Below are positions 44,276 through 51,698 of a DNA stretch of 64,000 nucleotides, one piece after another. The stretch covers positions 1,922,001 through 1,986,000 of the forward strand of contig NZ_CP154859.1 of NCBI RefSeq assembly GCF_039614725.1, read 5' to 3'. A program made the translations under genes and the position numbers. The DNA is from Thauera sp. JM12B12 (GTDB taxonomy: Bacteria > Pseudomonadota > Gammaproteobacteria > Burkholderiales > Rhodocyclaceae). The notes below the pieces were generated by a model, which saw only the letters and a program-made list of their open reading frames with translations, did not search any database and was not told the origin of the DNA. Position 1 is the first letter of the stretch. Each line of letters opens with the position of its first letter.

Positions 44276-44349
44276 TGCAGTGCAACAAAAATCCGTTGAC
44301 AGGGTGCTTGAGATGGCTATAATCGCACTCATGCTGCACTGCAGCAAAA
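44276..44349 (+). promoter_or_regulatory. Phasin promoter flanked by two PhaR-like sites
   Basis: A near-consensus sigma-70 promoter (TTGACA 44296-44301, 16-base spacer, TATAAT 44318-44323) is flanked by two near-identical direct repeats: TGCAGTGCAACAAAA (44276-44290) and TGCACTGCAGCAAAA (44335-44349). The second lies in a perfect 7-1-7 palindrome TGCTGCA-C-TGCAGCA (44332-44346) containing CTGC-N3-GCAG, the motif reported for PhaR in Paracoccus. PhaR repression of phasin genes is well known. Confidence 0.75.
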
Positions 44350-44446
44350 TGCTGTGAGCGGTCTTCGGTATGCGATGCGCACGAACGGGCCGCGCAGGTT
44401 TTTGCCACGACTCACCCTTCGTATCCAAACCCAAGGAAATTTCGCC

Positions 44447-45007
44447 ATGACCAAGATCCAGACCCCCGAGCAGTTCGCCGCCGCCAGCCAGGCCAACCTC
44501 GAGACCCTCATGTCGCTCGCCGGCAGCGCCATCGCCCGCGCCGAGCGCCTCGCCGAGCTGAACCTCAACACCGTTCGCTCGGTGCTCGAGGACAGCGTCG
44601 CCACGACCAAGAAGCTCGCCGAGGCCAAGAGCCCGCAGGAACTGGCCAGCCTTCAGGCTGAGCTGACCAAGCCCATGATCGACAAGGCCGTCGCCTACGC
44701 CCGCAGCGTGCAGGAGATCGCCACCGAGGGCCAGCACGAGGTGTCGAGCCTGTTCGAAAAGCAGATCGCCGAGCTGAACAAGAACTTCACCACCATGCTG
44801 GATCAGGCAGCCAAGCAGGCTCCGGCCGGCTCGGAAGGCGTGTTCGCTGCCGTCAAGTCGGCGATGGAGACTGCCAACAGCCTGTACGACAACGCCAGCA
44901 AGGCCGCCAAGCAGGCCGCTGAAGTGGCCGAGGCCAACATGGCCGCCGCCACCGAGGCGACGGTGAAGGCCATCACCTCGACCCAGAAGGCCGGCGGCAA
45001 GAAGTAA
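44447..45007 (+). CDS. Phasin family protein (PHA granule-associated)
   Basis: A 186-residue protein, Ala/Lys/Glu-rich and almost wholly helical, starting MTKIQTPEQFAAASQANLET. It coats polyhydroxyalkanoate granules, controlling number and size. LAGSAIARAERLAELNLNTV and KSPQELASLQAEL are the Phasin_2-type blocks; the C-terminus is Ala/Lys-rich (AAATEATVKAITSTQK) as usual. AAGGAAATTTCGCC precedes the ATG. The promoter region carries PhaR-like operators and a terminator follows at 45043. No PHA synthase is in the window. Confidence 0.95.
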   Translation: MTKIQTPEQFAAASQANLETLMSLAGSAIARAERLAELNLNTVRSVLEDSVATTKKLAEAKSPQELASLQAELTKPMIDKAVAYARSVQEIATEGQHEVSSLFEKQIAELNKNFTTMLDQAAKQAPAGSEGVFAAVKSAMETANSLYDNASKAAKQAAEVAEANMAAATEATVKAITSTQKAGGKK

Positions 45008-45042
45008 TTCCGCCTGCGGTTCTCCGAGGAGACCGCTTCCGC

Positions 45043-45079
45043 AAGCGCGACCGGTTGCAGTGCGATCGGTCGCGCTTTT
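45043..45079 (+). terminator. Terminator after the phasin gene
   Basis: AAGCGCGACCG pairs with CGGTCGCGCTT (11 bp, loop of 13), followed by TTGTTTGG. Confidence 0.85.
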
Positions 45080-45166
45080 GTTTGGTCGGGTGGGGGGGCA
45101 GCATCGGGTCGGGGCTGTTTTCAGGTTGCTCAGCACCTGGGGGGTGATCCTGTTGGCCCGGGCTGC

Positions 45167-45195
45167 TTGACGCCACCCCGCCCGCCTTCTAGAAT
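45167..45195 (+). promoter_or_regulatory. Promoter of the tRNA-Val pair
   Basis: TTGACG at 45167-45172, 17-base spacer, TAGAAT at 45190-45195, ending 18 bases before the first tRNA. A stable-RNA promoter is expected here. Confidence 0.75.
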
Positions 45196-45213
45196 GCGGC
45201 CTCTTTTCCGGCA

Positions 45214-45288
45214 GGGCGGTTAGCTCAGCGGTAGAGCACTGCCTTCACACGGCAGGGGTCACTGGTTCGATCCCAGTACCGCCCACCA
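45214..45288 (+). tRNA. tRNA-Val, anticodon CAC (copy 1)
   Basis: A 75-nt cloverleaf starting GGGCGGTTAGCTCAGCGG with encoded CCA. Acceptor GGGCGGT/ACCGCCC, anticodon stem CTGCC/GGCAG with loop TTCACAC, T-arm GGTTCGATCC. It reads GUG, a favoured codon in GC-rich genomes. Confidence 0.97.
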
Positions 45289-45349
45289 CGACGAACGCGT
45301 CGTGCTCATCCTCCGGAAAACCGATAAAGGACGCAGTTGCGCACCGATC

Positions 45350-45424
45350 GGGCGGTTAGCTCAGCGGTAGAGCACTGCCTTCACACGGCAGGGGTCACTG
45401 GTTCGATCCCAGTACCGCCCACCA
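45350..45424 (+). tRNA. tRNA-Val, anticodon CAC (copy 2)
   Basis: Identical over all 75 bases to the copy 61 bases upstream. The spacer between them differs from the flanks, so the pair is a tandem gene duplication of the tRNA only. The terminator follows 8 bases after the CCA. Confidence 0.97.
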
Positions 45425-45432
45425 GAACAGAC

Positions 45433-45467
45433 GAGAATGCCGGCCCGCAAGCCGGCATTCTCGTTTT
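45433..45467 (+). terminator. Terminator after the tRNA-Val pair
   Basis: GAGAATGCCGGC-ccgcaa-GCCGGCATTCTC, a 12-bp perfect stem followed by GTTTTC. Confidence 0.93.
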
Positions 45468-45624
45468 CAGGTAAGCGTTGTGCCTGTCAGAACGTCTTGA
45501 CGCACGCACCGGTGCACGCCATTCCGGCGCTTGACCAGCCGGTGGTGCAGGGTCGATGGTCATCGGGCCGACATCTTCATTCGGCATCCTCGGGGGCTTT
45601 GACACTCCATCCCAAGAGGAACTC

Positions 45625-47259
45625 ATGAAGATCTCCGCTCTTGCCCGGGCTGTCTGCGCCGGGGTGCTCACAAGCAGCATGTTCGCGGCGTCGGCGGCGG
45701 CGCCGTTTCAGCTGAAACTGACGCCCTTGGGGACCTACGCATCGGGGCGATTCGATCAGGCCGCAGCCGAAATCGTCGCCCATGACGCGAAGACCCAGCG
45801 CCTCTTCATCGTCAATGCCGCGAGCGGCCTGATCGACGTCCTCGATGTGCGCGACCCCGCGCGGCCGACCTTCATGTTCAACGTCGCTCTTGGCGGAACC
45901 GTGAACAGCGTCGCCGCGCACAAGGGGCTGATTGCGGCGGCGGTGGAGAACGACGACAGGATTGCGCCGGGCCGTGTCGCATTCTTCACGGCCGATGGCC
46001 AGGTCCTGGCCGAGCTCGAGGTCGGCGCGCAGCCCGACATGCTCACGTTCACGCCCGATGGCAAGCGCGTCCTGGTGGCCAACGAAGGCGAGCCGAGCGA
46101 CGATTACCTGAGCGACCCGGAAGGCTCGGTCAGCATCATCGAGGTTCCGGCCGATCCCAGGCTGCTCGGCCCCCGCAGCGTGCGCACCGCGCGTTTCGAC
46201 GGATTCGCACCGGGCACGCTGGATCCCCAGGTCCGCGTCTTTGGACCAGCCGGCACCGTCGCGCAGAACCTGGAGCCCGAGTACATCACGGTGGCTCGCG
46301 ACGGCCGCACCGCCTGGGTGGCGCTGCAGGAGGCCAATGCAGTCGCGCTCCTCGACGTCGAGGCGGCGACATTCACTGCGATCAAGCCGCTCGGCTTCAA
46401 GGACCATATGGCGCAGGGCAACGCACTCGACGTGAGTGATCGCGACGGCGCCATCCGCATCGGCAACTGGCCGGTGAAGGGCATGTACCAGCCCGATGCG
46501 ATCGCAAGTTACGAGCTTGGCGGCCAGACCTTCATCGTCACCGCCAACGAGGGCGACTCCCGCGACTGGTCGGGCTACAGCGAGGTCTCGCGCCTGCGCA
46601 GCCTGCCCAAGCCCTTGTGCGAGGATGGCCCGCAGATCCAGGCCTTCCTTGCCGACAACCCATACGGTATCCGCAGCATCGCCGAGCTGCGCGACAACGC
46701 CAATCTCGGCCGCCTCAACGTCACGACGGCGAATGGCTTGCGGGCGGACGGCAGCTGCTTCGAGGAGATCCATGCCTTCGGTGCGCGCTCGTTCTCGATC
46801 TGGAACGCCGACATGGAACAGGTGTTCGACAGCGGCGCAGACTTCGAGCGCCTCATCGCCAGCGTCGCCCCGGCGACCTTCAATGCCAATCACACCGCGA
46901 ACGAGTTCGATGCACGTAGCGACGACAAGGGCCCCGAGCCCGAGGCGCTGGCGGTCGCGCCGCTGTTCGGTCGTATCTATGCGTTCATCGGGCTCGAACG
47001 CGTCGGCGGCATCATGGTGTATGACGTCACCCGCCCGAACGCTCCCAGCTTCGTGCAGTACCTGAACTATCGCGATTTTGGCGCTATCGCGGGAACGGCC
47101 GAGGCGCTCGACCTCGGGCCCGAGGGCATCCACGTCATCGCGCCCGAGATGAGTCCGCTGCCCGGCGTGCCGCTGCTGGTCGTCGCGAACGAGGTCAGCG
47201 GGACGACGACCCTGTTCCGCATCGAGCGTGAGCGTCTGGTCGGCGCCGGCGCGCCCTGA
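45625..47259 (+). CDS. Choice-of-anchor I family secreted beta-propeller protein
   Basis: A 544-residue exported protein. MKISALARAVCAGVLTSSMFAASAAA is a signal peptide. The rest is repeated beta-propeller-like units (LFIVNAASGLIDVLDVRDP; MLTFTPDGKRVLVANEGEPS; GRTAWVALQEANAVALLDVE; TFIVTANEGDSRDWSGY; PEPEALAVAPLFGRIYAFIG) typical of the choice-of-anchor I/phytase-like esterase group. No C-terminal sorting signal is visible, so it is probably periplasmic or released. Substrate is not known. The ATG at 45625 is preceded by AAGAGGAAC. Confidence 0.85.
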   Translation: MKISALARAVCAGVLTSSMFAASAAAPFQLKLTPLGTYASGRFDQAAAEIVAHDAKTQRLFIVNAASGLIDVLDVRDPARPTFMFNVALGGTVNSVAAHKGLIAAAVENDDRIAPGRVAFFTADGQVLAELEVGAQPDMLTFTPDGKRVLVANEGEPSDDYLSDPEGSVSIIEVPADPRLLGPRSVRTARFDGFAPGTLDPQVRVFGPAGTVAQNLEPEYITVARDGRTAWVALQEANAVALLDVEAATFTAIKPLGFKDHMAQGNALDVSDRDGAIRIGNWPVKGMYQPDAIASYELGGQTFIVTANEGDSRDWSGYSEVSRLRSLPKPLCEDGPQIQAFLADNPYGIRSIAELRDNANLGRLNVTTANGLRADGSCFEEIHAFGARSFSIWNADMEQVFDSGADFERLIASVAPATFNANHTANEFDARSDDKGPEPEALAVAPLFGRIYAFIGLERVGGIMVYDVTRPNAPSFVQYLNYRDFGAIAGTAEALDLGPEGIHVIAPEMSPLPGVPLLVVANEVSGTTTLFRIERERLVGAGAP

Positions 47260-47559
47260 GGTGCGCGAGCCTGTTACGCGAGGGCGCTTGTCGCGGCTGA
47301 CGAGGAACTTGCGCAGCGCTCTCGGGTTGGTGAGCGCTGCGTTGGCCGGCGCGGGCCGCGGGGCCATCCTTGAGCCTCGCGGCCTCTCGGTATCGCCGCG
47401 TGCCGTCGAGCAGGCCCTCGTGTCCGTGCGCCTGTCTGCGAGGATTCATGCTGCACGTGGGTGGAGGGCTGCCTGCGCCTCGAGGCGTTCGCATTCCAAT
47501 GATTCCGGCGGCGCTTGAGCGGGTTCGCCGGCCCGCAACCGAGGCAAGGTGCTGCGGAG
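47260..47559. other. Intergenic region, 300 bases, nothing recognised
   Basis: Lies between the convergent choice-of-anchor I and PepSY genes. Frames on both strands give Arg-rich sequence without family features. I see no RNA gene, repeat or clear terminator. Confidence 0.5.
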
Positions 47560-48636
47560 TCATCGCCTGCGTCGCCACCACAGCATCAGGCCCGTGAGCC
47601 CGTACGCGGTCAGCGCGGCTCCGAACAGGAAGGTCAGTCCAGTCCACACCGGCCCCCACAGCGCGCCCGTGTGGAAGGGATAGACATACGAATAGGCACG
47701 CGTTCCGGGGCCCAGCCCCGACCACCGATCTGCGCGCAGTAGCGTCGCGTTGTCGGGATGAATCCACACCGAGGTCAGTCCATTCGGATGGGGGTCGTCC
47801 GGGAGCCGCAGGCGAACCCGGATCGGCAGCGAGGGTTCGGCCGGGATGTGAACGTATCCAACCGTCGCCTCGGGGAATGAGGTGCGGGCCCGGACGACGG
47901 CCTGCTCGGCGATCTCCGCGCGCGCAGGACCGCCCGACACGCGCGGTGGTGCGAGTGGCGCGTTATCGCCGAGGGTGTTGAGCATTCCCGCCAGGGGCGG
48001 CCATGCCATGTAGGCTCCGGAGAGCACGGTAAGGCAGACGAACACGCCGAGCACCGCGCCGGTCACCCTGTGCCAGTCGAAAAGCGCCAGGCGACCAGCG
48101 GCCGACCAGCGGATGGCCAAGGCATACCTCCATCGCGTGGGCCACCACAGGTAGAAGCCGGAGGCGAGCATCAACAGGTAAGCAAAGGCGGCCACGGTGA
48201 GCACCACCTTGCCTGCCTCTCCGGCGAACAAGTTGCTGTGCAGTGCGAAAAGCACGCCCATCATCCCCTCCGCCTCGCCGCGGTGGCCGAGGATCTCGCC
48301 CGACGCGGGGTGCAGATAGACGGTTCCTTTCCAGTGTCCCCTCACGTACGCCTGGAAGGATTCCCGCGCGTCGCGGGGCGGGCGGAGGGTGAGGTCCGCA
48401 TCCGGGCCCAGATCGGCCCTGAGCCGCGCCACGACCGCACCGTAGTCGACCCCGGAAGCGTCAGGCACATGGAACAGCGCCCGATTGAGCGATTCGTCGA
48501 GCGGCTCCGCGAGCAGCATGGCGCTGCCGCTCAGGCCCGCGACCACCAGCACGGCCCCGAGACTGAGGCCGACCCAGCGATGCACCTTCAGCCACACCCG
48601 CCGCAGCCGCTGACGCGGTGCGGAGGCCGAGCGCAT
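47560..48636 (-). CDS. PepSY-associated TM-helix protein (iron-uptake reductase-like)
   Basis: A 358-residue inner-membrane protein of the PepSY_TM family, often paired with siderophore receptors and proposed to reduce ferric siderophores. It starts MRSASAPRQRLRRVWLKVHR; membrane helices are visible near WVGLSLGAVLVVAGLSGSAM, VVLTVAAFAYLLMLASGFYL, WHRVTGAVLGVFVCLTVLSG and near the C-terminus, with conserved His in LKVHRWVGL, FALHSNLF, FDWHRVTG and YPFHTGALWG. The start is placed 7 bases after the TonB receptor stop; an in-frame ATG at 48654 that overlaps the receptor gene is the alternative. Confidence 0.88.
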   Translation of the reverse strand: MRSASAPRQRLRRVWLKVHRWVGLSLGAVLVVAGLSGSAMLLAEPLDESLNRALFHVPDASGVDYGAVVARLRADLGPDADLTLRPPRDARESFQAYVRGHWKGTVYLHPASGEILGHRGEAEGMMGVLFALHSNLFAGEAGKVVLTVAAFAYLLMLASGFYLWWPTRWRYALAIRWSAAGRLALFDWHRVTGAVLGVFVCLTVLSGAYMAWPPLAGMLNTLGDNAPLAPPRVSGGPARAEIAEQAVVRARTSFPEATVGYVHIPAEPSLPIRVRLRLPDDPHPNGLTSVWIHPDNATLLRADRWSGLGPGTRAYSYVYPFHTGALWGPVWTGLTFLFGAALTAYGLTGLMLWWRRRR

Positions 48637-48643
48637 GCCTGGC

Positions 48644-50848
48644 TTACCAGGCATGCTTGTAGGTGGCGTGCAGGGTGGCGCCCGATGCGGCGGCATGGGC
48701 GACATTGCCGTACACCCCAGGCGTCACGACGGTCTGCGCGAAGGTGTTGTGATACTGCTTGTTGAGCAGGTTGTTGATGCCGAAGGCGAGCGTCCCCTGC
48801 TTGCTGACCTTGTACTGGCTTGCCCAGTCCAGGATCGCGTAGTCATCGATCCGGTTCTGGTAGGGGGACGTGCTGGTCGCCGGGAAGCGATCCCGTTCCG
48901 CGCTGTAGGCCAGTTGCAGGCGGTTGAACCATTTGGGCGTGGTCTGGTGCTCCAGGTACAGGGTCAGCTTGGGCGGGGCGATCGCGTCGTTGCCCAGGTA
49001 GCCGATCTCGGTGCCGGTCGCGGTGTACTTCTTGCCCTCCACCCACGAGAAGGTCCCTCCGCTGCGCAAGCTGTCGGAGAAGCGATGATCGAGCGTCGCC
49101 TCGAAGCCGTAGATCTTCTCCGGCGCGCGAACGATCGGCGCGTTGAGGCCGCCCGAGCGTGCGCCGAGGTCGTTCTCGCTCCAGAACACGGCCAGACTCG
49201 CTTCGGTGCTGCCCCAGTAGGTGCGCACGCCGAGCTCGTAGTTGTCGACCACCTGGGGCTGGGTGTTGAGCGTGGCAAAGGCGCTGCCGGCGGGGGCGTT
49301 GCGCAGCGTCAGCCCCATGTCGGGCAGCGAGAAACCCTGGTTGTAGCTGGCGTAGAGGTTGATGCGTTCGTCGAGATCGAAGACCGCGCCGACGTTGTAG
49401 AGCGTGTCGCTGTAGCGCTTGTCCCCGCCGCCCACTGCCCCGCCGTTGAGGTTCGTGTAGTCGCCGACTTCGACGTCGAACTTCTCGTGACGCAGACCGC
49501 CACGCAGGATCAGACGATCGGTGGCCTGCCACTCGAGCTGAGCGAACACGCCGGTGCTGACGATGTCGTATTCAGGCACCCAGGTCCTCACCTCCCCGGT
49601 GCTCTGGAATCTGCGTCCGCCCGAGGCGGCATAGATCGCAGGGTCGTGGACGTAGCCGGACTGGGACGTCGATTCGCGGATGTGGTCCGCGCCCCAGCTC
49701 ATCGTGACGCCATGGCGCTCGGAGAGAAGCGTGTCGAACTCCAGGCGGCCGCCGTTCTTCGAAGAGTCTATGAAGGATTGAAAGATCTCAGGGCCGGCAC
49801 CTGTGCCGTCATGGCGTCGGAAGGGCGCGTAGACCGTCTTGTAGTCGCGCGTGAACAGCTGGGCGTGCATCTTGCTGCCCCAGACGTCCGCGTTGCGGTA
49901 GTCGAGCGAGAGGAGGCTGTTTTCGGTGCCTTCGTTCTTGTCCAGCGCCAGGCCGGAGATGGCGCGCGACTTGTGCCCGCGCAGGGGCGTCGACGGAACG
50001 CTCGGGTCGGTCGTGTAGCGGGTGTCCTGGTCGGCCTTGTACGCCTGCGCCGTGAGCTGGATGTGCTGGTTCGCATCGAGCCTGTAGCCGAGTTTGCCGA
50101 GCACGCTGTAGCTGCGCGTCTCCGCCAGGCTGCCCTGGTTGGCACCCGAGGGCGGGATGCGGTCGCCGTCGGCGTCGAAGAAGGCGCCGGTCTGCTCGGC
50201 CGCGACGTTGGCAAGAAACTCCAGATCGTCCTTCGATCCGGAGCTGGTGTGGCGGATCGTCGTGCCGAGGCTGTCCGAAGGGTGAGACAGCGAGAGGTTG
50301 CCGCCGACCTCGGTGACGTGCGTGACGGAGCCGCTGCCCTTGCGCGTGATGATGTTGACCACGCCGCCGGTGGCGCCGTCGCCATAGATTGCGGTGGCGC
50401 CGCGGATGACCTCGATGCGTTCCACCGCCGACGGATCGATCAGCGTGAGGATGCGCGCGCCGTTGCGGTTGGTGCTTTGCGGCACGCCGTCGATGAGGAC
50501 GTTGATGTTGCGGCCGCGAATGGTCTGCGTGAACGTGCTCGGCGACTCCCGCCCCAGCCCGAAGCCGGGCACCAGCTTGCCGAGGATGTCGCCGAGGCCG
50601 CTCCCCGCGCTCACCTGCCGTTCGATCTCTTCACGCCGGACCACGGTGATCGACTGCGGGACGGTATCGATCGTGGCTTCGGAGCGCGTGGCGGTGACCG
50701 TCACCGCAGACAGGGCGGTCTCGGGGGCCGCCTCCTGCGCGTAGCTGAGAGCGGCGCAGGCGCTCGCAACGGCCGTGGCGAGGATCTGCTTGGTAAGGCG
50801 TGTCGTTCTCGGGGCGCACGGCTGCGCCAACATGTGAGTCATGTTCAT
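48644..50848 (-). CDS. TonB-dependent siderophore-type outer-membrane receptor
   Basis: A 734-residue outer-membrane receptor. MNMTHMLAQPCAPRTTRLTK leads into a signal peptide (ILATAVASACAALSYA). The plug domain (about 50-165) reads AVTVTATRSEATIDTVPQSI, GNIINVLIDGVP-like RGRNINVLIDGVPQSTNRNG and VERIEVIRGATAIYGDGATG; the beta-barrel ends in a canonical aromatic residue (TYKHAW). GGAGAAACACG precedes the start. Substrate cannot be told from sequence; iron chelate is likely given the PepSY gene downstream and Fur-like sites upstream. Confidence 0.94.
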   Translation of the reverse strand: MNMTHMLAQPCAPRTTRLTKQILATAVASACAALSYAQEAAPETALSAVTVTATRSEATIDTVPQSITVVRREEIERQVSAGSGLGDILGKLVPGFGLGRESPSTFTQTIRGRNINVLIDGVPQSTNRNGARILTLIDPSAVERIEVIRGATAIYGDGATGGVVNIITRKGSGSVTHVTEVGGNLSLSHPSDSLGTTIRHTSSGSKDDLEFLANVAAEQTGAFFDADGDRIPPSGANQGSLAETRSYSVLGKLGYRLDANQHIQLTAQAYKADQDTRYTTDPSVPSTPLRGHKSRAISGLALDKNEGTENSLLSLDYRNADVWGSKMHAQLFTRDYKTVYAPFRRHDGTGAGPEIFQSFIDSSKNGGRLEFDTLLSERHGVTMSWGADHIRESTSQSGYVHDPAIYAASGGRRFQSTGEVRTWVPEYDIVSTGVFAQLEWQATDRLILRGGLRHEKFDVEVGDYTNLNGGAVGGGDKRYSDTLYNVGAVFDLDERINLYASYNQGFSLPDMGLTLRNAPAGSAFATLNTQPQVVDNYELGVRTYWGSTEASLAVFWSENDLGARSGGLNAPIVRAPEKIYGFEATLDHRFSDSLRSGGTFSWVEGKKYTATGTEIGYLGNDAIAPPKLTLYLEHQTTPKWFNRLQLAYSAERDRFPATSTSPYQNRIDDYAILDWASQYKVSKQGTLAFGINNLLNKQYHNTFAQTVVTPGVYGNVAHAAASGATLHATYKHAW

Positions 50849-50900
50849 CGTGTTTCTCCATGAGGAAGGTGGGAAATGAGCCCCGTGAGCGGGTTTGCGA

Positions 50901-51420
50901 CTAAATCGGGAGCGAGGCGTGGTTATCGCGCGCCAGCGGGAATTCCCCGTGCCGGATCTGCACGCCTCCTGCGGCGTCGACGCCCGGATCGATTTCCCAT
51001 GCGTCTCCACCGTCGCCGGTGACGAGGCGCCGCCGGCCGCGAACCGTCGTCGCGCACACCCGTGGCGTTTCAAGGATTGCGCGTGCATGAGCGTGCTCAT
51101 CCCGGAGCGCGGTCACGCCGGCGGTCGTGCAGCTCACGGCGAAGAGCTCGCCCACTGCGACGATGTCGCCCGCGTAATCGCCACAGCGCGCACGCAGGTC
51201 CGCGTCAGCCTCGCCGTAGGCGAGGTGGCGGCCCCTCAGATGCGCGAACAACGGGCGGGCCGAGCGACTTTCGTTCTGCATGGACACCGCGAGCTGCCCG
51301 TCGGCCATCCACTCGAGGGCATGCGGGCCGATGCCGCCGCAGGGCCCGGCGGCCAGCCGTTGCAGGGCGCGCGCATCAGGCGCACGTGGCGGGAGGAGAA
51401 GGTCGTCATGATGTGTCGGA
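50901..51420 (-). pseudogene. DUF1513 remnant (C-terminal part only)
   Basis: The last 170 residues of this leftward frame resemble the C-terminal half of DUF1513 propeller proteins, which are iron-regulated and often sit beside imelysin-like genes: GGIGPHALEWMADGQLAVSM, CGDYAGDIVAVGELFAVSC and RRRLVTGDGGDAWEID. DUF1513 proteins are usually around 350-370 residues. Upstream, the frame runs to an ATG at 51659 through Pro/Arg-rich text with no family similarity, and a run of nine G lies at 51528-51536. I read this as a decayed gene; a short functional form cannot be excluded. Confidence 0.55.
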
Positions 51421-51641
51421 AAGTCAGCCTGCTCCCGAGGGGAGCTCGTCAGCAGCCATTGGAAGAAGCGGGGGCGTGCGCCCGAACGGCGCGCGCGCCT
51501 TCCCGCATTGCACGGCCAGGTCCGCATGGGGGGGGGCCATGGCGGACTTGCCACCGATGGACCTGGTTGGCTGGCTGGCGAACTGCCGAGTGCGACGTGC
51601 TGGCAGCGGGGCTGGCTGGCTATCCCGGTTCTCGTGAAACG

Positions 51642-51684
51642 AATGAGAACCGTTACCATCTTACATGAGAGTGACTCTCATGTA
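51642..51684. promoter_or_regulatory. Tandem Fur-like boxes upstream of the TonB receptor operon
   Basis: TACATGAGAGT-G-ACTCTCATGTA at 51662-51684 is a perfect 23-base palindrome; its core ATGAGAGTGACTCTCAT agrees with the Fur-type ATGAGAATNATTCTCAT at all but two positions. AATGAGAACCGTTACCATC at 51642-51660 is a second, weaker match. They lie between the PhoD-type gene end and the DUF1513 remnant, where a leftward promoter for the TonB-PepSY genes is expected. Confidence 0.6.
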
Positions 51685-51698
51685 GACTTCTTGTGTGA

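Noticed and set aside
45214..45424. Tandem tRNA genes considered as an integration (att) site
   Set aside because: No integrase gene or partial tRNA duplicate lies nearby; both copies are full length with a shared promoter and terminator.
48644..48654. Start of the PepSY protein at 48654, overlapping the TonB receptor
   Set aside because: The downstream ATG at 48636 begins the family-like sequence and avoids the overlap; neither has a strong ribosome site, so the choice is tentative.
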